Source of the DNA: RUG754 sp964345365
Lineage (GTDB): Bacteria > Bacillota > Clostridia > Peptostreptococcales > Anaerovoracaceae
DNA length: 54,225 nt
NCBI GenBank assembly: GCA_964345365.1
Contig: CAYFQR010000003.1
Location: forward strand, 1-54,225
Reading direction: 5' to 3'
The notes beneath the pieces were generated by a model. It searched no databases and had not been told where the DNA came from. It saw only the letters and a program-made list of their open reading frames with translations. The stretch's first letter is position 1. Each line of letters begins with the position of its first letter. Shown here one piece after another: positions 7,266 through 16,072 of this stretch. The position numbers and the translations under genes are program-made.

Positions 7266-8840
7266 TTATACATAATCAGCAGGGTCTACATGATAACCGT
7301 ACTTTTTTACCTCAAAATGAAGGTGCGGGCCGGTGGAACGACCTGTGTTTCCGACAGCCGCGATTGTCTGCCCTTGGAACACCTTATCACCGACGTCTGC
7401 ATACAGTTTAGAACAATGAGCATACAAGGTCTCATATCCCCCGCCATGGTCAACTTTTATAGCAAGACCATAGCTGTAATACGTTCCTGTAAATGTTACG
7501 GTACCGCCGTCCGCGGCACGTATCGGCGTTCCTATCGAACCAGGAATATCTATACCTTGATGCATTCTGCCCCATCTCATTCCGAAGCCGCTGTATATCT
7601 CTCCGTTAACCGGCCTTATGAAGGTTCCCGTTCCCTGTCTCGGCGGCACTTCCTTCGTTCCTCTTAACACCACCTTGCTGACAGGTTTTCTGAGCATTTC
7701 TATTTCGAGGTCTTCTCTTGCTACTACTTTACCGTTGATTTTGGTGAGCCTTGCCGTGACTTTTTGTTTGCCCTTTTCACCGTTTCTTACGGTGAACTTT
7801 TCGACCTCATAGAAGTCGTCGCTCTTTCTGTATTCCGTTTCAAAATCAACGGCTTCCGCAAAGGTTTTTATTTCGACTGTTTCAACATTCAGAATAGGTT
7901 CCTCATATCTGACCATAACGGTATCATTCTTTTTAAGTTTCGTATCCTTATATATGTCAGGATTCATGTCACTAAAGTCGCTATAGCTCATATCGAAAAG
8001 CTTTAACAGGTCATCTACCGTTTCTCCCTGCTTTACGGTATATTCTTCAGTAACGGTGCGTCCCGCCTCCAACATCTTAAGTACGGCGGACTTACTGTTA
8101 ATCATTGCAAGTTTCGTTGAAACTTCATTTATTTGCACGTCTTCAGCTATTCCGACATATTCGTAATTGCCTTTTTTGTCATCAAGATAACTGCTTATTA
8201 CCGTATCTACAATTTCTTTTCCTACCGCTGCCGATTCAATTATTCCGATAATCTGATTGTCGACGGTAAATGCATACGCCTTTGTCTTGACGTCACCCAT
8301 ATAGGTGAACCTTTTTAGAACCATATTGGCATCGTCTACCGGCTTCCCGTATGAGATTATCGGTGTAAACTTGATGTCCGTTTCGGGGTCGATATTTATG
8401 CTGAGCCCATACTCCTTAGTCAGCTCCTCCGATACGAGCTCCATTATCTCGATTACATCTTTTTGTTCATGCACTATACCGAGGGGCTTGCCGTTATACG
8501 AGTACTGATAGTCAATCGACGCAGCGAACATCCCCATCATTGCTACGCATGAAAACAAAAAATACATCGCTGTTCCGATAATATACTTCCTGTCCCTTGC
8601 AGCTGCCATCCTCAGATTGTGAACTTTTCTCAAAAAATCCACGCCTGCTTTGGTGGCCATCCATGCCGCAAAGTCGCAGATATTATCCGCAAATGTTATT
8701 ACGGCTGCACCCAAATCTATGAGGTTATCCGCACCTGCCTTAAATATATCGTCGAACTCATCAAGAACTTCATCTGATCCTTCTATTATACGGGCTCCTA
8801 TCTCCCAAAGTCTTTCCATTACAGCTTGCCATCTTGCCAT
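7266..8840 (-). CDS. Membrane-anchored LysM-G5-M23 peptidase
   Basis: About 524 residues. The first ~84 residues are cytoplasmic and helical, followed by one transmembrane helix (about 85-107). Outside are a ~150-residue uncharacterised domain, a LysM unit (EEYTVKQGETVDDLLKLF), a G5 domain (about 320-400) and a C-terminal M23 metallopeptidase with HQGIDIPG, YAHCS and GPHLHFEV, which provide the zinc and catalytic residues. Likely a peptidoglycan endopeptidase or hydrolase. The start at 8840 has GGGAGAAG upstream and overlaps the preceding DnaD-like gene by 22 bp. The frame extends upstream to 8879 but without better signals. Confidence 0.88.
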   Translation of the reverse strand: MARWQAVMERLWEIGARIIEGSDEVLDEFDDIFKAGADNLIDLGAAVITFADNICDFAAWMATKAGVDFLRKVHNLRMAAARDRKYIIGTAMYFLFSCVAMMGMFAASIDYQYSYNGKPLGIVHEQKDVIEIMELVSEELTKEYGLSINIDPETDIKFTPIISYGKPVDDANMVLKRFTYMGDVKTKAYAFTVDNQIIGIIESAAVGKEIVDTVISSYLDDKKGNYEYVGIAEDVQINEVSTKLAMINSKSAVLKMLEAGRTVTEEYTVKQGETVDDLLKLFDMSYSDFSDMNPDIYKDTKLKKNDTVMVRYEEPILNVETVEIKTFAEAVDFETEYRKSDDFYEVEKFTVRNGEKGKQKVTARLTKINGKVVAREDLEIEMLRKPVSKVVLRGTKEVPPRQGTGTFIRPVNGEIYSGFGMRWGRMHQGIDIPGSIGTPIRAADGGTVTFTGTYYSYGLAIKVDHGGGYETLYAHCSKLYADVGDKVFQGQTIAAVGNTGRSTGPHLHFEVKKYGYHVDPADYV

Positions 8841-10105
8841 AGACTCGCTTCTCCCATTCTTTCCTTGGAACAACTGCATCTCTGCCCGCTATCATCTATG
8901 CCGGTGTCATTGCACTTATTGCAAAGGTACTTAATATCTGTATAATCATAAGGGAAATTGTTTTCAGTAAGTAAAATAGCTCTTTCCTGTTCAAGCCTCT
9001 TTGCTTCCTTTTTTATTTCCTCTATGCTTTGTCTGCTCAATCCGCCTAAAAGCCCCCTTGATATTTTACTGGATAAATTGCGAAGATTTATGTCGATTTG
9101 ACGAATTTCGGGATTATTTTTGTATACTTCCTCTTTTCTCGTCTCCGCGCTCGCTTCGGCTTCTCTCCTTATATGTTCATAATACTTGTTGAGCGTGCTC
9201 GGATTGACGTTAAGCGTACTGTTTACGTCCCTGCCTAAATTATCCGCTTCCTGCTTCCAATTTTCGAGAACTTTGTTTACGTACTTTAGATTGGGATTCG
9301 CCGTAAAACTTGCCTTTTCACAGGCCTCCATTATCTTGTTTATCTCAAAATGCATTTCGTCCATCCAGCAGTCTACCAGCCTCTTCTCCGGAACGGTTAT
9401 GTTGCGGTTGAGCCCGAGCATATTGAGAATTCTTCTGTAATCGCCGTGCCTTTCGGATACTTCAGAGAGTCTGGTATTGATATCCTCCGTACTTTTCAGT
9501 CCGTCTTCATGCCACTGAATGAGAACCTTGGCCATGTAGTTTACGCTCAATTTTCCCATCTCGGCACAATAATCGATAACACCTGTCGCAAGTTCCTTTG
9601 TCGCGCCTATTTCCGTCACCCAGGAGCCTATTTCACGCAGCTCTTTTGCCGAAAGCGGCTTCCCGAGCACAGACTCAGCATATTCTAAAAGTTCCTTTAC
9701 ATCCTCTACCCCTATTTTTTCGACAGATTTATTTTCCTCTTCAAAAGAGCCTTCGCCGGTCGCATCCTTTTTTTTCGGTTCGGTTTTCATAATACAATTA
9801 CCGTAAATCTTTTCCCTCAGATTTACGAACTCGTATATGTCCTCTTCTCCGTCTGACAGCTTATTTATTACACCTTTTTCCACCCAATACTCAAGTGCTT
9901 CCGTTATTCTTTTTTCGTCCAGCAAAAGATGCTTCGCTGTCACCTCTAAATCGGATTTGATATCGTTCTTTGCTAAAAAAAGCATGTAAATATAGACTTT
10001 GACGAAGTCTCCGGGTGCGACGGGCAAATATTCATTTATAAAAATATTTTCGATTGCGGTATCAAGGAGAAAATAATCTCTTGATGCTCCCATTTGAAAT
10101 TTCAT
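8819..10105 (-). CDS. DnaD-like replication protein with a DnaC N-terminal domain
   Basis: 428 residues. The N-terminal ~100 residues resemble a DnaD-type winged helix. Two DnaD-like helical modules follow (about 130-205 and 215-285). The C-terminal ~125 residues (TRKEEVYKNNPEIRQIDINL, LLTENNFPYDY, then zinc-ribbon cysteines in YLCNKCNDTGIDDSGQRCSC) look like the helicase-binding N-terminal domain of clostridial DnaC/DnaI helicase loaders. The AAA+ ATPase domain that should follow is absent: the protein stops 15 residues after the last cysteine. It lies 22 bp after dnaB, so a role in helicase loading is likely. The start has only a weak Shine-Dalgarno sequence. Confidence 0.78.
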   Translation of the reverse strand: MKFQMGASRDYFLLDTAIENIFINEYLPVAPGDFVKVYIYMLFLAKNDIKSDLEVTAKHLLLDEKRITEALEYWVEKGVINKLSDGEEDIYEFVNLREKIYGNCIMKTEPKKKDATGEGSFEEENKSVEKIGVEDVKELLEYAESVLGKPLSAKELREIGSWVTEIGATKELATGVIDYCAEMGKLSVNYMAKVLIQWHEDGLKSTEDINTRLSEVSERHGDYRRILNMLGLNRNITVPEKRLVDCWMDEMHFEINKIMEACEKASFTANPNLKYVNKVLENWKQEADNLGRDVNSTLNVNPSTLNKYYEHIRREAEASAETRKEEVYKNNPEIRQIDINLRNLSSKISRGLLGGLSRQSIEEIKKEAKRLEQERAILLTENNFPYDYTDIKYLCNKCNDTGIDDSGQRCSCSKERMGEASLWQDGKL

Positions 10106-10127
10106 CTTTCAATCACCATTTTTTGTC

Positions 10128-11453
10128 TTACTTTGTTAAGATGGCTTTGTCACCGAATTTGGTATATCTGGCAACCCAAGTCAACTCGATTTCTTTTGTA
10201 GGGCCTGTTCTGTTCTTCGCTATATTGATTTGGCATATTCCGGGTTTCTCCGATTCCTCTTTGGTATAATAGTCATCCCTATAAAGAAATATTACAACGT
10301 CGGCGTCCTGCTCTATGGCACCCGACTCCCTGAGGTCTGATAAATTAGGCCTACGGTTCGGTCTGTTATCCACAGCACGTGAAAGCTGGGAAAGGGCGAT
10401 TACAGGACAATCCATCTCTCTTGCGAGCATTTTGAGATTTCTCGATATCGCCGATATCTCCGTCTGTCTGTTTTCGGATTTCTCCGGAGACGACATGAGC
10501 TGCAGGTAGTCGATAACTATGAGGTCGAGGCCGCTTGACATCTTGAGTCTTCTGCATTTATTTTTGATTTCCATGATTGAGATTCCCGGAGTATCGTCTA
10601 TTACGATTTTTGCGCGGCTCATCTCATCGATTGCTACATTGATGCATTCCCAATCATGTTTTTCCAAATTACCCTTTTGTAACTTCGTAGTTTCGACTTT
10701 TGCCTGAGAGGCAAGGAGTCTTTGCCCGAGCTGCTCCTTTGACATTTCGAGGCTGAATACTATGACTGAGGAGCCTTCTTTTACGGCTGTCTGCTGTGCA
10801 ATATTAAGAGCAAAAGCCGTCTTGCCCATTGACGGTCTTGCCGCAACTATGATAAGGTTTGATTTCTGAAGTCCGTTTAAAAGCTCGTCTAAATCCCTAA
10901 AGCCTGTCGGCGTTCCCAGAAGCTTTCCTTTGTTTTTTGTTGCTCTGTCAATGGCTGCGAGATTCTCCAAAAGCACCTCATTGATGCTTGTATAGTCGCT
11001 CTTTTGTCTGTTTTGGGCTATCTTAAATATCTCCTTCTCGGCGTATTCGACGATGTCTTTTGCATTGGTGCCATAGGAATATCCTTTTTCGGTTATGCTT
11101 TCCGATGCTTTTATCATTCGTCTGAGAATCGCCTTTTCGGCTACAATCTTCGCATATTCCGCCGCATTAACCGTGGAAGGCACATCAGCTGTAAGCTGGG
11201 CGAGATAAGCCCTGCCGCCTGCAACTTCAAGGCCTTTTCTTTTCTTCAGCTCCTCGATTACCGTAAGGAGATCGACCGCGCTGTTTTTTTTGCTGAGTTC
11301 CCATATAGCAGAAAAAATCTCCTTATGGCTCTCATTATAAAAATCGTCCGCCGTGACCTCTTCCAATACGTCATAGAGGACATCTTTGTTAAGCATCACT
11401 GCTCCGAGGGCAGACCTTTCCGCTTCCTCGCTATGCGGAGGTATTCTTTCCAT
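10128..11453 (-). CDS. dnaB: Replicative DNA helicase
   Basis: Hexameric 5'-3' helicase at the replication fork (DnaC in Bacillus naming). The N-terminal domain is PPHSEEAERSALGAVML and the linker region follows. The RecA-like domain carries Walker A AARPSMGKTAFALN, Walker B DLIVIDYLQLM, ALSQLSRAVDNR and the DLRESGAIEQDADVV segment. 441 residues, normal length, no intein seen. ATG with AGGAGAG upstream. Lies 32 bp after rplI, the widely conserved gdpP-rplI-dnaB order. Confidence 0.97.
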   Translation of the reverse strand: MERIPPHSEEAERSALGAVMLNKDVLYDVLEEVTADDFYNESHKEIFSAIWELSKKNSAVDLLTVIEELKKRKGLEVAGGRAYLAQLTADVPSTVNAAEYAKIVAEKAILRRMIKASESITEKGYSYGTNAKDIVEYAEKEIFKIAQNRQKSDYTSINEVLLENLAAIDRATKNKGKLLGTPTGFRDLDELLNGLQKSNLIIVAARPSMGKTAFALNIAQQTAVKEGSSVIVFSLEMSKEQLGQRLLASQAKVETTKLQKGNLEKHDWECINVAIDEMSRAKIVIDDTPGISIMEIKNKCRRLKMSSGLDLIVIDYLQLMSSPEKSENRQTEISAISRNLKMLAREMDCPVIALSQLSRAVDNRPNRRPNLSDLRESGAIEQDADVVIFLYRDDYYTKEESEKPGICQINIAKNRTGPTKEIELTWVARYTKFGDKAILTK

Positions 11454-11485
11454 ATTCTTTCTCTCCTGTCGTAATTTTATTTGGC

Positions 11486-11932
11486 CTATTCGGCAATTAT
11501 CATTAAATTCAGCTTGCCGCTTACTTCCGGATAGAGCTTAACTTCAACGGACGCGGCTCCTGTCGTCTTAATCGGTGCAGGCATCTGAATTTTTTTCTTA
11601 TCCAATTCTATATCAAACTGTGTTTTTACCGCATTCACAATGTCCATAGAGGTTATAGACCCGAACACCTTGCCGTTTTCACCCGCCTTGGCTTCGATTC
11701 TTATGGTCAACGTCTCCAGTTTTTTCTTCAGTTCCTCAGCGGCTGCTTTTTCTTCCGCTCTCCTGGCTTCAATCTGAGCCTTTTCCCTCTCAAGACGGTT
11801 TACGTTCTGAGGGGTCGCCTCAACGGCTAATTTTCTCGGTATTAACATGTTTCTTGCGTAGCCGTCGCTTACATCAACTATATCTCCGGCCTTGCCGGAT
11901 CCATGCACGTCGCTTAATAATATCACTTTCAT
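11486..11932 (-). CDS. rplI: 50S ribosomal protein bL9
   Basis: 148 residues with the classic opening MKVILLSDVHGSGKAGDIVDVSDGYARNMLIPRK (two segments of the rRNA-binding N-domain), a long connecting helix rich in Glu, Lys and Arg, and the C-domain KVFGSITSMDI. The ATG overlaps the gdpP-like stop by four bases (ATGA), so the two are translationally coupled. Confidence 0.97.
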   Translation of the reverse strand: MKVILLSDVHGSGKAGDIVDVSDGYARNMLIPRKLAVEATPQNVNRLEREKAQIEARRAEEKAAAEELKKKLETLTIRIEAKAGENGKVFGSITSMDIVNAVKTQFDIELDKKKIQMPAPIKTTGAASVEVKLYPEVSGKLNLMIIAE

Positions 11933-13680
11933 TTTTTAAGAATCGCCTCCGTTTCTTCTACTATCATTTTTATCACTTCCGCTATCGAAAGATTGACCTG
12001 TGCGGCAGCTGTTGTGAGATGACCGCCTCCGCCCATTTTTTCCATTATTACCTGTACATTGATATCGCCGAGACTTCTTGCACTCACAACCGTTCTTCTG
12101 TCTTCATCCCTGCCGATAGCAAAAGATGCCTTTACGCCCTTGACGGTGAGCAGTGTGTCGGCTATCTGCGCACACATGAGCTGAGAATCGCTCCTCATCT
12201 CTTGGAAATGGGTTATCGCAATTCCGCATCCGAGAATCTCCGCAAGAGCAAGGGCTCTTGATTTTAGTATCAGGTTATCGATATCCTCCTGAAAGAATCT
12301 TTTGACCTCCGTCGGGTCTGCTCCCTGGCGTCTGAGCCAAGCAGCCGCCTCAAAAGTTCTCACACCGGCCTTTATGGAAAAATTATTTGTATCTACGGTT
12401 ATGCCGGCAAGAAGAGCCTCCGCTTCCAACTTCTCCATTACCTTTTTCTTGAGCATGTACTGAAGAATCTCCGTCACAAGCTCACATGTCGATGACGCAT
12501 ACGCTTCCATATAGTTCAGCATAGGGTTATCAATGGCGTTTTCCATTTTCCTATGATGGTCTATTACCACAATTCTGTTTGTCATATCAAGAAGCTCCGG
12601 ACACTGAACCAAATCCGGCCTATGCGTGTCCACGACGATTACCAGACTGTTCCTGTCACATAGCTCTATCGCCTTTTCACAAGCAATAAATTTATATATT
12701 TCTTTCCCCTTGGCCTGCTCAAGCATTATTTCAAGCGATTCATTGGGCTCCTCTATTACAATATAAGGTTCTTTGTCATTCTCCATGCAAAGCCTCGTTA
12801 TACCGAGCGCTGCTCCGAAAGCATCCACATCCGTACTTTTGTGGCCCATTATGAATATCTTTTTTGACTGCATTATCAGCTGCTGAAGTGCATGTCCGAC
12901 TATTCTCGACTTTCCTTTGTTGCTCTTCTCGACAGTTTGAAGTTTGCCGCCATAGTAGTCTATGCGGGATATCCTCCTGACTACGGCCTGATCTCCGCCC
13001 CTTCCGAGTGCGAGGTCGAGTGCCGCATCCGCATATTCTTCCGTTTCACGAAGAGTTTTCCCGCCTATACCTATACCGATGGAAAGACTTGCCGGAAAAT
13101 CCGCATCCGTCTCCAAATTTCTAATCTCGTCAAGAATATCAAATTTAAGGAACTTTTCTTTTTCCGCTTCGCCTTGAGTGAACCAAATCATATATTTATT
13201 AGACTTGATTCTTCCAAGCGAACCCTTCATAGAATCCGACCATGACCTGATTATCCTGTCTATTGTGTTGGTAAGGTCAACCTCCGAGCCGGTTATTTTT
13301 CTCTCTATAAGTTCGTCGTAATTGTCTATTTCAACCTTGGCAACACAAGGCTTTTCCTTATTGTACCTGTCCTTCAAATCTTCAAGAACCGTTATGTCGG
13401 TAAAAATGAGGGCCAGCCTGTCTTTATCGGCCTCGTTCCGATATGCAAGGATTCTGAACACCTTGTCATTTCTTTCAACGAGAGGGTGAGCATCATTGTC
13501 CGCAGCAGCAAAAAGCTCGGCCGCCTTAATGCCGGTGAGTGCAAAAATATCTCTGCCCTCTATACCTTCATATAGAAACACTTCACCTATATGTTCGTTT
13601 GCCGAAACAACCTTGCCGTTTTTGCCTATTTCAAGCATCGGTAGCGGTATCATTGCGCTTGTACTGTCTTTTTTCACCAT
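11929..13680 (-). CDS. gdpP: GdpP-like c-di-AMP phosphodiesterase lacking membrane anchor
   Basis: 583 residues with PAS (about 8-95), degenerate GGDEF (about 110-245) and DHH/DHHA1 (about 268-580) domains. The DHH signatures are MGHKSTDVDAFGAA, VVDTHRPDLV, VIDHHRKM and the C-terminal GGGGHLTTAAAQV. GdpP hydrolyses c-di-AMP to pApA. Usual GdpP proteins start with two transmembrane helices; here the PAS domain begins almost at the first residue and no hydrophobic helix is visible. A promoter (TGGTATAAT) lies 49 bp upstream of the ATG and AAGGGA precedes it, so the short N-terminus is probably real. Confidence 0.88.
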   Translation of the reverse strand: MVKKDSTSAMIPLPMLEIGKNGKVVSANEHIGEVFLYEGIEGRDIFALTGIKAAELFAAADNDAHPLVERNDKVFRILAYRNEADKDRLALIFTDITVLEDLKDRYNKEKPCVAKVEIDNYDELIERKITGSEVDLTNTIDRIIRSWSDSMKGSLGRIKSNKYMIWFTQGEAEKEKFLKFDILDEIRNLETDADFPASLSIGIGIGGKTLRETEEYADAALDLALGRGGDQAVVRRISRIDYYGGKLQTVEKSNKGKSRIVGHALQQLIMQSKKIFIMGHKSTDVDAFGAALGITRLCMENDKEPYIVIEEPNESLEIMLEQAKGKEIYKFIACEKAIELCDRNSLVIVVDTHRPDLVQCPELLDMTNRIVVIDHHRKMENAIDNPMLNYMEAYASSTCELVTEILQYMLKKKVMEKLEAEALLAGITVDTNNFSIKAGVRTFEAAAWLRRQGADPTEVKRFFQEDIDNLILKSRALALAEILGCGIAITHFQEMRSDSQLMCAQIADTLLTVKGVKASFAIGRDEDRRTVVSARSLGDINVQVIMEKMGGGGHLTTAAAQVNLSIAEVIKMIVEETEAILKK

Positions 13681-13728
13681 TGTTTTCCCTTATGATAAAA
13701 TTATTTCAGATATAAAAATTCATAATAT

Positions 13729-13737
13729 ATTATACCA
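13729..13737 (-). promoter_or_regulatory. Extended -10 promoter for gdpP-rplI-dnaB
   Basis: On the minus strand TGGTATAAT is a consensus extended -10 about 50 bp before the gdpP-like ATG. No strong -35 is visible. Confidence 0.6.
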
Positions 13738-13817
13738 TAAGTCCTCATATTTTTCATCCACAAGATGTAGTGGATACAAGCCTCTCGGCACTATATACGA
13801 CACATTTCGCGGGCATC

Positions 13818-13857
13818 AAAAAACCCTTTCATCAGATTTAAGTCCGACGAAAGGGGG
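13818..13857 (-). terminator. Intrinsic terminator downstream of parAB
   Basis: The stem CCCTTTCGTC/GATGAAAGGG (one wobble) is followed on the minus strand by TTTTTT. It is the first good terminator after parB, about 340 bp past its stop. Confidence 0.65.
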
Positions 13858-13941
13858 GAAGCACGGTTTGATGTTAAATTTTTCACACTTTTTGATTACC
13901 TCGCGACTGATGTCAGGAGCATTCTCGACCATGTTATAAAA

Positions 13942-13957
13942 TGTTTCACGTGAAACA
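13942..13957. promoter_or_regulatory. parS site 1
   Basis: A perfect 16-bp palindrome TGTTTCACGTGAAACA, the consensus ParB/Spo0J loading site. It lies about 250 bp downstream of parB. The 520-bp gap 13681-14200 holds this site, the terminator and the gdpP promoter. A 69-codon open frame crossing parS is not convincing as a gene. Confidence 0.97.
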
Positions 13958-14120
13958 ATCCTCAATATCGGCTGCATTAGCTGCCCGTTCACGTTTTGTG
14001 TGTGGTGCGTTGTGTGTGTTTTCAAAGGCTGCCTAAGCCCGACAGCCTTGCAGGAGCTGTTTCGGTTAGCTTTGTGAGTATGTCTTTTAGTATTGCCTGA
14101 ACGCGAAGCGGGTGTTTTCT

Positions 14121-14216
14121 CTAACTCAGTACCTTTTTCTCTAACTCAGCACCTTTTTCTCTAACTCAGTACCTTTTTCTCTAACTCAGCACTTTTTTCT
14201 CTAACTCAGCGCTTTT
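14121..14216. repeat. 20-bp tandem repeat, five copies, overlapping the end of parB
   Basis: Five copies at an exact 20-bp period of CTAACTCAGTACCTTTTTCT. Copies alternate between CAGT-AC and CAGC-AC in the middle. The fifth copy is the last 4-5 codons and TAG stop of parB read on the plus strand. Confidence 0.95.
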
Positions 14217-15136
14217 AATATCTCTATCAGTCTTTCGAGTTCATCTTTCGAGAAGAACTCTATCTCAATCTTGCCCTTCTTGCCGCTTCCGACTATGTTC
14301 ACCTTGGTGCCGAGAGATTCCTTCAATTCTTCTTCGACCTTGATGAGATCTGCGTTCTTCGGTTTTTTTAGCGCTTTAGAGGGTTTTCGGCTCACTTCGG
14401 AAGCGAGCTTCTCAGCCTCTCTTACGGAGATGCCTTCGTTTATTATCTTCTCAGCTATCGCCTTTCTTTTCATTTCATCCGTGACATTTATCAGGCATCT
14501 GCCGTGTCCCATGGTGATCTTGCCTTCGACCATGGCGTCCTTTATATATGTCGGCAGCTTAAGCAGCCTGAGGGCGTTCCCAATATAAGGTCGGCTCTTC
14601 CCTACACTCTTAGAAACCTCTTCCTGTGTCAGTCCGAAGGTAAACATCATTCTGTTTATTCCTTCAGCTTCTTCAATCGGGTTCAGGTCTTCTCTCTGCA
14701 TGTTTTCGATAATCGAAAAGAGCATATTCTGCTCCTCTGTAAGCTCCTTGATAATGCACGGGACTTTCGCAAGCTCGGCTTTGATAGCCGCCCTCCAGCG
14801 CCTTTCACCCGCTACAATCTCATATTTATTCTTAGAGCTCCTCACGATTATAGGTTGAATTATGCCGTTTTCTTTTATGGACGCTGCAAGCTCCGATATC
14901 TTTTCCTCGTCAAAAGCCTTTCTCGGCTGCTCCAAGTTGGGTTTAATGTCATGAACACTGATATAAATTACCGAATCATGACCGGGCCTATCCTCTGAAA
15001 CAGGTTTCCCGGCAACCTCGGCGCTTGAAGCGTTCTCTATCTTTGTCTCAATCGAATTTTTTTCATCGGTCGAAACGGAATCCGCAAACAATGCGTCAAG
15101 TCCTCTTCCCAGACCGCCTTTTTTTGCTTTTGCCAT
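14201..15136 (-). CDS. parB: Chromosome partitioning protein ParB
   Basis: CTP-dependent clamp that loads at parS and recruits SMC for origin segregation. 311 residues with the N-terminal ParA-stimulating peptide MAKAKKGGLGRGLDAL, the CTP-binding motifs (GIIQPIIVR, AGERRWRA, ENMQREDLNPIEEA), the HTH region (LTQEEVSKSVGKSRPYIGN) and a C-terminal dimerisation segment ending EIEFFSKDELERLIEILKALS. Its ATG overlaps the parA stop by one base (TGATG). The stop codon is the first of five tandem copies of the gene end. Confidence 0.97.
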   Translation of the reverse strand: MAKAKKGGLGRGLDALFADSVSTDEKNSIETKIENASSAEVAGKPVSEDRPGHDSVIYISVHDIKPNLEQPRKAFDEEKISELAASIKENGIIQPIIVRSSKNKYEIVAGERRWRAAIKAELAKVPCIIKELTEEQNMLFSIIENMQREDLNPIEEAEGINRMMFTFGLTQEEVSKSVGKSRPYIGNALRLLKLPTYIKDAMVEGKITMGHGRCLINVTDEMKRKAIAEKIINEGISVREAEKLASEVSRKPSKALKKPKNADLIKVEEELKESLGTKVNIVGSGKKGKIEIEFFSKDELERLIEILKALS

Positions 15137-15906
15137 CAGTTCTCCTCCAAATCAAGAAATTCATTGGCGAAATCCATATATGCTTCCGCCCCCTTGGACT
15201 TAGGGTCGTATTTAGTGATAGGCATACCGAAGCTCGGCGCCTCTGCAAGCCTTACGTTTCTCGGGATTACGGTAGAATAGACCTTGTTGCCAAAATACTT
15301 CTTTACCTCTTGCACGACCGCCACCGAAAGATTGGTTCTGCCGTCAAACATGCTGAGTATTACACCCTGTATCTCAAGTTTCGGATTTAGGCTTCTCTTA
15401 ACGAGATCAATCGTGCTGACAAGCTGACTTACTCCCTCCAAGGCGTAGAACTCGCACTGAATCGGTATCAACACGGAATCGACTGCCGTCAGCGAGTTTA
15501 TCGTCAGAAGTCCGAGCGAAGGAGGGCAATCTATAAAGATATAATCATAATCATCCTTCACCTTATCTAAAGCACGCTTCAAAGTCTTTTCCCTTTGCTC
15601 AATCTGAACAAGCTCCACTTCGGCTCCCGCCAAGTCAACGCTTGCAGGAATGAGGTCCAAGTTTTCGATGTTCGTATGTATTATAGCCTTTCGAATATCA
15701 TATTTCTTGTCGATGAGAATATTGTATACTGTGTTTCTAAGGCTCCTCTTAGCGACACCGATGCCGCTTGTGGTGTTCCCCTGTGGATCAATGTCCAAAA
15801 CGAGTATCTTTTTTCCTTTCATCGCAAGGCACGCTGCCAGGTTTATATTGGTCGTAGTCTTTCCGACACCGCCCTTTTGATTGAATATAGCTATTGCTTT
15901 TCCCAC
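15136..15906 (-). CDS. parA: Chromosome partitioning ATPase ParA/Soj
   Basis: Deviant Walker ATPase that works with ParB and, in Bacillus, modulates DnaA. 256 residues with IFNQKGGVGKTTTNINL (signature Lys), DIDPQGN and DYIFIDCPPSLG. Starts at GTG with AGGAG nine bases upstream. A good -10 (TATAAT on the minus strand, 15949-15954) lies about 45 bp upstream. Forms an operon with parB. Confidence 0.97.
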   Translation of the reverse strand: MGKAIAIFNQKGGVGKTTTNINLAACLAMKGKKILVLDIDPQGNTTSGIGVAKRSLRNTVYNILIDKKYDIRKAIIHTNIENLDLIPASVDLAGAEVELVQIEQREKTLKRALDKVKDDYDYIFIDCPPSLGLLTINSLTAVDSVLIPIQCEFYALEGVSQLVSTIDLVKRSLNPKLEIQGVILSMFDGRTNLSVAVVQEVKKYFGNKVYSTVIPRNVRLAEAPSFGMPITKYDPKSKGAEAYMDFANEFLDLEEN

Positions 15907-15948
15907 TTTTGTTTCTCCTGTAAAATTAATGTATTGTTTTACTCTTCC

Positions 15949-15954
15949 ATTATA
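15949..15954 (-). promoter_or_regulatory. -10 box of the parAB promoter
   Basis: Minus-strand TATAAT within TAGTATAATGG. No consensus -35. parS site 2 lies 40-55 bp further upstream, so ParB bound there could affect expression. Confidence 0.5.
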
Positions 15955-15992
15955 CTATATGCCGTGTAAAAATACTATAAAAATATTTATTT

Positions 15993-16008
15993 TGTTTCAC
16001 GTGAAACA
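15993..16008. promoter_or_regulatory. parS site 2
   Basis: Second perfect TGTTTCACGTGAAACA, upstream of parA in the rsmG-parA gap. With site 1 it brackets the parAB operon at a separation of about 2.05 kb. Confidence 0.97.
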
Positions 16009-16028
16009 ATTCTCTCCAAACAAAGAAC

Positions 16029-16051
16029 AAACCCTTGAATTACAAGGGTTT
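16029..16051 (-). terminator. Hairpin downstream of rsmG
   Basis: Near-perfect palindrome AAACCCTTG-aattA-CAAGGGTTT. The tract after it on the minus strand is only moderately T-rich (GTTCTTTG), so termination is probable but not certain. Confidence 0.45.
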
Positions 16052-16072
16052 GAGTGATATTGCCGTGTTAAT

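Noticed and set aside
10366..10374. Perfect DnaA box TTATCCACA inside dnaB
   Set aside because: It encodes the conserved residues VDN of the RAVDNR motif, so it is explained by protein conservation.
13816..14025. 69-codon minus-strand frame over parS site 1
   Set aside because: No ribosome site, no family resemblance, and it runs through a terminator hairpin and the parS palindrome.
14121..14216. CRISPR array at the 20-bp repeats
   Set aside because: Units are contiguous without spacers and no cas gene is present.
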